Assembly (NCBI GenBank): GCA_944470555.2
Contig: OX104130.1
Span: forward strand, 78,125,160-78,189,159
Length of the DNA: 64,000 nucleotides
Direction of reading: 5' to 3'
Source: Heterobilharzia americana
Taxonomy: Eukaryota > Platyhelminthes > Trematoda > Strigeidida > Schistosomatidae
The translations under genes and the position numbers were made by a program. The stretch's first letter is position 1. The number at the start of each line of letters is the position of its first letter. Shown one piece after another: positions 58,815 through 64,000 of the stretch. Under the pieces are notes generated by a model, which worked only from the letters and a program-made list of their open reading frames with translations, made no database searches and was not told the origin of the DNA.

Positions 58815-58948
58815 TCCTAATTTTGGTCCTTGACAGGGTCATGGGTGTGGACTGCTCAAGAGTCCCACACTAGGACAAAACAGATATCCATTGCCCCTAG
58901 CTTTGCAACGGTTCCCAAATAGATATCAATCTGTCATGAATAAAAATG
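58815..58948 (+). repeat. Second ribozyme-SINE family, degenerate, promoter-less copy
   Basis: Spacer (cagggtcatgggtgtggact), hammerhead relic (CTCAAGA, stem II GTCC...GGAC, AAAA for GAAA) and tail (tcaatctgtcatgaataaa). Recurs at 62818-62951. Confidence 0.65.
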
Positions 58949-59352
58949 TATCATGGACTGAGAAGCAGTGTGTATGATTACGTTAATTAATGAACACGCA
59001 ATTTTGTATCTACAGTCATTTTATGTCCTATTCATTGTCTGAGTTGAGTATTTCTTTGATTTGTATGTTGGCTGGACTAACTAAAATCTTCTCGAGTTGT
59101 GTATATCCTTCCTTGTATAAAGAGTAGAAGTAATTACACTTTAACACATTCTGACTACAATCAGAATCAAACTTTTAAAAAGATAAGTAATCTTTTTCTG
59201 TGTGAAATTATCCAGTGCTGAAGTAACTGGCAAAACGGAAATCCGTGACTATGTTTGAAACTAAGATAACCATCTAACATGAAAAAATTCTACAGACAAA
59301 ATCTTCTGATTAATGAAGTTAAATTATTCAGATGTATAGTCACCTCTTAATA
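58949..59352. other. No feature recognised
   Basis: AT-rich spacer inside duplication unit 1. Confidence 0.45.
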
Positions 59353-59482
59353 ATAATGAGTAGTGGCTGACAGATGCATTCAGCACATGTATTTTGCCCT
59401 GTTAAGGACTCGTTAGCTGGGCGTAACTACCTACTAGAGAGTGGCATCCTTCCTAATGAGACTGCAACCCAGTGGTCATGGT
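59353..59482 (-). repeat. SM-alpha-type repeat, strongly degenerate
   Basis: Minus order: spacer, hammerhead relic with CTAACGA and AAAA in place of GAAA, then the start of the tail (cagccact). Recurs at 63356-63485. Confidence 0.6.
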
Positions 59483-60764
59483 TTCATGTGTAACAGCGTT
59501 ATCGAACAGAGTGCCGAGTAAAGATTGTCACAAGTTATAATATCATACCAGATAACACTGTGTATTGTCAGTTCAAATCTTAAATGAAACTTACATGATA
59601 TGCAGTAAGACGGATGAAACTGTGAAAGGATTTCGGGGAACTAAACTATTCAGACAGTAAACGTTAAATCTTACGATCCGCTAAGGCATTGAATGTTTTT
59701 GACACTAAGTTGATAATTTGTAGTTAAAGTTAGCTACTTATAAGCATTTTTATTGGAAGCATTGAAACATACCACTATTTAGTAGTAGGAATATATCCTT
59801 TCAAGCTTGGGAAAGCCAATACAGTCACGGAAGCATATGGGAAGAATATCGGCACTTTATAGATAAGTGAACATTCAAAAATACTTTTTGCACCAAGAAA
59901 CTTTACTAGCAATAAAATATGACTACTTATCAGTTAACTACAACTAACCATCCATCATACCGATCGAAATTTACTTGAATTATACAGAGGGTGCAACACA
60001 TTGATTATCATTTTGACAGTCTGAGATAGCTGTCATTTCATAGACATCTTGAAACTGTGTGATCATTAAAAGGTAAATGTAAGCCTGTTCTATGGCGAGA
60101 CTCAAACTAGCCACCTCAATAGGTAAAGCACCTGGTGATAGGAAAGGTTTGTAGCCAGGGACTGGGACGACAATCTTACAGTGTTTTCCAAGCTTAGAAG
60201 TCTGTCCTCGGACGTTCCGTCATCAGACTAGGGAACTTCTCAAACATTTTATTCAGACTAACTTTGTCAACAGCTCTGACAAATGTTGGAGAGTGATCAC
60301 AGTTTCAAATGGGAAACATCAACTGGTGTACTTGAGAAAAGAATACTGATTAATGCATCTGGTGGAAGTTTGACTTCGGTAGCTCACATGGCCGCCTTCA
60401 TATGACAAATAAAACTTGTGTAAGAAAATGGTTGCAAATGGTAGATCATGCGAAAGCCACCTTTTCAAACGGTTTAAAGCTATAGTGTCTAAACTAATTC
60501 GAAGCTTTGCTAAGCTTATCAGGTAAATTTGAGTAACAATCCAAATTTCCTGACTTAAAATTACGTTGCATAACTAAGTCACTCAGGAAAACTCTGTGAA
60601 ATGCGAATTCATATAGGACGTCTCCAAATGTTGTTCAAAGAATTGTTAAGATGTAATTGATTTCATTAGGCAAACTGCTCATCAGGTTACACGAAGTCTC
60701 TGAAGTTACCTTCAAAAGCATGAAAAATTGACTTTTGAGTATACAGCTTCCAAAGAGATAGGAT
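59483..60764. other. No feature recognised
   Basis: AT-rich; contains the only part of the 4.0 kb unit not seen twice in the window (from 59999). A block near 60000-60040 resembles 28030-28060 inverted, and a G/C-richer patch near 60150-60240 is unassigned. Confidence 0.4.
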
Positions 60765-62168
60765 TTTATTATTAATATTTATCCCTTGGATTCCTAATAG
60801 AACATAGGGATTCAGTAGCACGTAACCAGTGCACTCTCTTCTCTGAAATCTTTTCAACCTAGCTCCACGACGACCCACAACCTCTCATCTCCTCCTCACA
60901 CGATCTCCTCCATGTAACCCTCACCTCAGACACAAAACTCGTCGCTTCCCATCTGGGTTCCACTCGAGTGACTGGCCTGACGCATGATGTCCCCAGTCGG
61001 ACCTCTCAGTGTATGCCCAGTTCAGTACATCTCCACTTCCCTCCAGTGCATATTTGTTGAGTGATAGGTTCTTGCTTCGTTGGTTCGTTGCCAGGTCAGA
61101 GTTGCTTCTTGCTTATTATTTCTCGCCTTCTCATCTGATCTTCAATGTCGAGCCAGCAAAGGCAGTTGATGATGAGTGTCTGCAGTTTGTTGGAAATCTC
61201 TTTCGTATCGCGCCAAGTCTCTGAGCCATACAGAAGCACTGACATGACGTTGGTGTTGAAAATCCGGATGTTGTTCACGCCTTATGCTGAGTGCAGAATA
61301 TCTCCTCATTGGTTTCAACCTAATGAATGCCTGTCTTGATTTTCCGATCCTGGCTGGCTTTGACATCCTCGTCTGTGCTGCCGCCTGCAGTTCAAACAGT
61401 GCTGCCCACATGGGTGAAGGAGGTTACTTCCCTTAAGTCTCTCCCATTGATGGTGATTGGAGTTTGTTGTTGTTGTTGGTGTTGTTGGTTGGGTATCTTC
61501 ATCACCTCTGTCTTCTCTATATTCACTTGAAGTCCCGTCTTCGCTCCCCTACCTCTTCTGTCAATTTGTTAGTTTTCGCCTGTAGGTCTTCCAGTTTGTG
61601 TGTGTGTCATTAGACATAAATCATCGTTGGTGAAGTCCAGATCTTCTGCTGGGTCATTGCTGTGGTCCAGCGTATCCCGGTCTTCTCGCTCCTCACTATT
61701 TGTTGTATGATCCAGTGGAGTCGACCACAATCGGGAATATCATGGGTGATAGTAGGCGGCAGCCTTGTTTTCTCCTGTCTTCACTTCGAAGTCATAACTG
61801 AGGTGAGCTGTCCATTGTGGATTACTTGGCATGTTCATATAGTTGTTGAATGAGATTGATAAAGGTTTGCGGTATTCCGTATTATTGAAGCAGTTGCCAA
61901 AATACCTGTTGGTGGACGCTGTCAAAGACCTTCTCAAAGTCGATGAATTTGAGGCAGAATTGAGTTGACTGCCATTCTATACTCTGTTCTATGATGATGC
62001 GTAGTGTAGCGTTGCAATTTGGTCCGCACATGATTTGTACTTCCTAGAGTCTGCCTGTTCCGGTCATTATTTTGTATCTAGCGCATCCTTTAGTCTCTCC
62101 AGGATGAAGCGGCTTATTATTTTACTTGGGGTGGACACGAGCGTGATTCCGCCCCAGTAGTTAAATTT
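60765..62168 (-). mobile_element. RTE/SR2-like retrotransposon, duplicated copy 2
   Basis: Same RTE as at 56756-58165 apart from one T deleted near 61770 and four substitutions within the first about 35 bases of the 3' end (60770-60806). The differing 3' tip and (att)n tail, followed by perfect identity, suggest that a recombination point lies within the RTE end. Confidence 0.9.
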
Positions 62169-62302
62169 ACTACCGTAAACATTTCTTTGACTGTTCTTTG
62201 AATGATAGGACTATACAAAATAGTTGGGAACTTCAAGGAACAACAGGAAATGCGTACTTACAGAAGGTACTATAATGGTTTGAGGTATATCAGGATTTTG
62301 TT

Positions 62303-62490
62303 TTTCGGCTGTATTCATCACTATCCGATATCTATTTAGGGAACCATTGTAAAGTTGGAAGCACTTCATAGCTGTTAAGTCCTAACGTGGGACTTCTCAG
62401 TAGTGCGTACTCACGATCTTGTCAACAATCAACCACAGGATTTTCATTTTTCACGCTAAAGACGTTACTCACCTAATCAGTGGATCAGAG
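62303..62490 (-). repeat. Second ribozyme-SINE family, copy within unit 2
   Basis: Exact counterpart of 58300-58487. Confidence 0.62.
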
Positions 62491-62817
62491 TTCAATGCTC
62501 AACAGTTCCCTACTTGTATCAATTCGTGAGATAATGTATTTATCATCAAAGATCTTTAGTTGACACCCACTTTTATTCTCACTGGTTGACGTCACTGGTC
62601 GTGGCTTCTCATTAATACTGCTGGATATTCATCCCGAAGCGTGTCATTATTGAATAGTGTACAACAGTGCAGTTTAAGTGAGAAAAGAAGCGTATATCAA
62701 CTGAAAACCTTCGATGATGGCCACACTGTCTCATGAAAAAAAAATTAGGGAAATGTTGGGTATTAAAATCTGATTCACTGACAAGATGGTTAACGTGTTC
62801 ACCGTAAGACCTGAAAG

Positions 62818-62951
62818 TCCTAATTTTGGTCCTTGACAGGGTCATGGGTGTGGACTGCTCAAGAGTCCCACACTAGGACAAAACAGATATCCATTGCCCC
62901 TAGCTTTGCAACGGTTCCCAAATAGATATCAATCTGTCATGAATAAAAATG
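62818..62951 (+). repeat. Second ribozyme-SINE family, copy within unit 2
   Basis: Exact counterpart of 58815-58948. Confidence 0.65.
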
Positions 62952-63355
62952 TATCATGGACTGAGAAGCAGTGTGTATGATTACGTTAATTAATGAACAC
63001 GCAATTTTGTATCTACAGTCATTTTATGTCCTATTCATTGTCTGAGTTGAGTATTTCTTTGATTTGTATGTTGGCTGGACTAACTAAAATCTTCTCGAGT
63101 TGTGTATATCCTTCCTTGTATAAAGAGTAGAAGTAATTACACTTTAACACATTCTGACTACAATCAGAATCAAACTTTTAAAAAGATAAGTAATCTTTTT
63201 CTGTGTGAAATTATCCAGTGCTGAAGTAACTGGCAAAACGGAAATCCGTGACTATGTTTGAAACTAAGATAACCATCTAACATGAAAAAATTCTACAGAC
63301 AAAATCTTCTGATTAATGAAGTTAAATTATTCAGATGTATAGTCACCTCTTAATA

Positions 63356-63485
63356 ATAATGAGTAGTGGCTGACAGATGCATTCAGCACATGTATTTTGC
63401 CCTGTTAAGGACTCGTTAGCTGGGCGTAACTACCTACTAGAGAGTGGCATCCTTCCTAATGAGACTGCAACCCAGTGGTCATGGT
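63356..63485 (-). repeat. SM-alpha-type repeat, copy within unit 2
   Basis: Exact counterpart of 59353-59482. Confidence 0.6.
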
Positions 63486-64000
63486 TTCATGTGTAACAGC
63501 GTTATCGAACAGAGTGCCGAGTAAAGATTGTCACAAGTTATAATATCATACCAGATAACACTGTGTATTGTCAGTTCAAATCTTAAATGAAACTTACATG
63601 ATATGCAGTAAGACGGATGAAACTGTGAAAGGATTTCGGGGAACTAAACTATTCAGACAGTAAACGTTAAATCTTACGATCCGCTAAGGCATTGAATGTT
63701 TTTGACACTAAGTTGATAATTTGTAGTTAAAGTTAGCTACTTATAAGCATTTTTATTGGAAGCATTGAAACATACCACTATTTAGTAGTAGGAATATATC
63801 CTTTCAAGCTTGGGAAAGCCAATACAGTCACGGAAGCATATGGGAAGAATATCGGCACTTTATAGATAAGTGAACATTCAAAAATACTTTTGCACCAAGA
63901 AACTTTACTAGCAATAAAATATGACTACTTATCAGTTAACTACAACTAACCATCCATCATACCGATCGAAATTTACTTGAATTATACAGAGGGTGCAACA

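Larger units (their letters stand above)
56806..60809. repeat. Tandem duplication unit 1 (about 4.0 kb)
   Basis: From 56806 to 59998 the sequence recurs from 60810 to the window end (64000) at an offset of 4004, falling to 4003 after 57767 and 4002 after 59888. The only differences I found over 3.2 kb are two single-T length changes (T5 versus T4). The unit holds the RTE copy, two second-family SINE copies and a degenerate SM-alpha. The last about 810 bp (59999-60809) are unique within this window. Confidence 0.9.
60810..64000. repeat. Tandem duplication unit 2 (incomplete at window end)
   Basis: Repeat of 56806-59998; cut off by the end of the window. If it is a simple tandem repeat the unit should continue with the equivalent of 59999-60809. 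Confidence 0.9.

Noticed and set aside
1..64000. CRISPR array or bacterial operon
   Set aside because: No regularly spaced direct repeats, no ribosome binding sites with long frames; retroelement content is eukaryotic.

Overview
This window looks like a gene-poor, repeat-dominated stretch of a blood-fluke (schistosomatid trematode) nuclear genome. The evidence is AT-rich DNA without long host reading frames, RTE/SR2-like non-LTR retrotransposons with (AAT)n 3' tails, many Penelope-like elements (PLEs) with GIY-YIG endonuclease tails, and dispersed SINE-like repeats carrying the schistosome SM-alpha-type hammerhead ribozyme. I cannot fix the species. I found no convincing host protein-coding exon, tRNA, rRNA or CRISPR array; nearly every recognisable reading frame is a decayed retroelement fragment.

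Layout. 0-6 kb: RTE 3' fragment, degenerate SM-alpha copy, then a second tRNA-promoter SINE family with an apparently intact hammerhead (5.2 kb). 5.6-12.5 kb: three PLE remnants, one with inverted termini and an internally inverted endonuclease. 14-20.5 kb: RTE fragments, PLE scraps, microsatellites, SM-alpha, and a PLE endonuclease tail. 22-23.5 kb: a second copy of the 7-9 kb PLE family. 24.7-32.9 kb: RTE ends, PLE tails, a complete-looking inverted-terminus PLE (28.5-30.7 kb), a decayed second non-LTR lineage and a palindromic AT repeat. 36-48 kb: SM-alpha copies (one with an intact hammerhead on the minus strand at 46.0 kb), PLE and RTE fragments, and fold-back ribozyme copies. 49-56 kb: RTE fragments, an SM-alpha fold-back, and an RTE whose 5' part is inverted in the manner of twin priming. 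56.8 kb to the end: about 4.0 kb (RTE plus flanking SINE copies) present twice in tandem, with only two single-base length differences seen over 3.2 kb.

How the parts relate. The autonomous elements (RTE and PLE reverse transcriptases) are all broken here, so this is a graveyard rather than an active locus. The small ribozyme repeats have pol III-like A/B boxes, a hammerhead and a tail; they were presumably mobilised by one of these reverse transcriptases. Their unusual arrangements (head-to-head pairs, tail-before-promoter order, and fold-back copies whose junction falls at the same ribozyme position in two unrelated families) are the most interesting signals. All identifications rest on reading motifs by eye; no database search was run.
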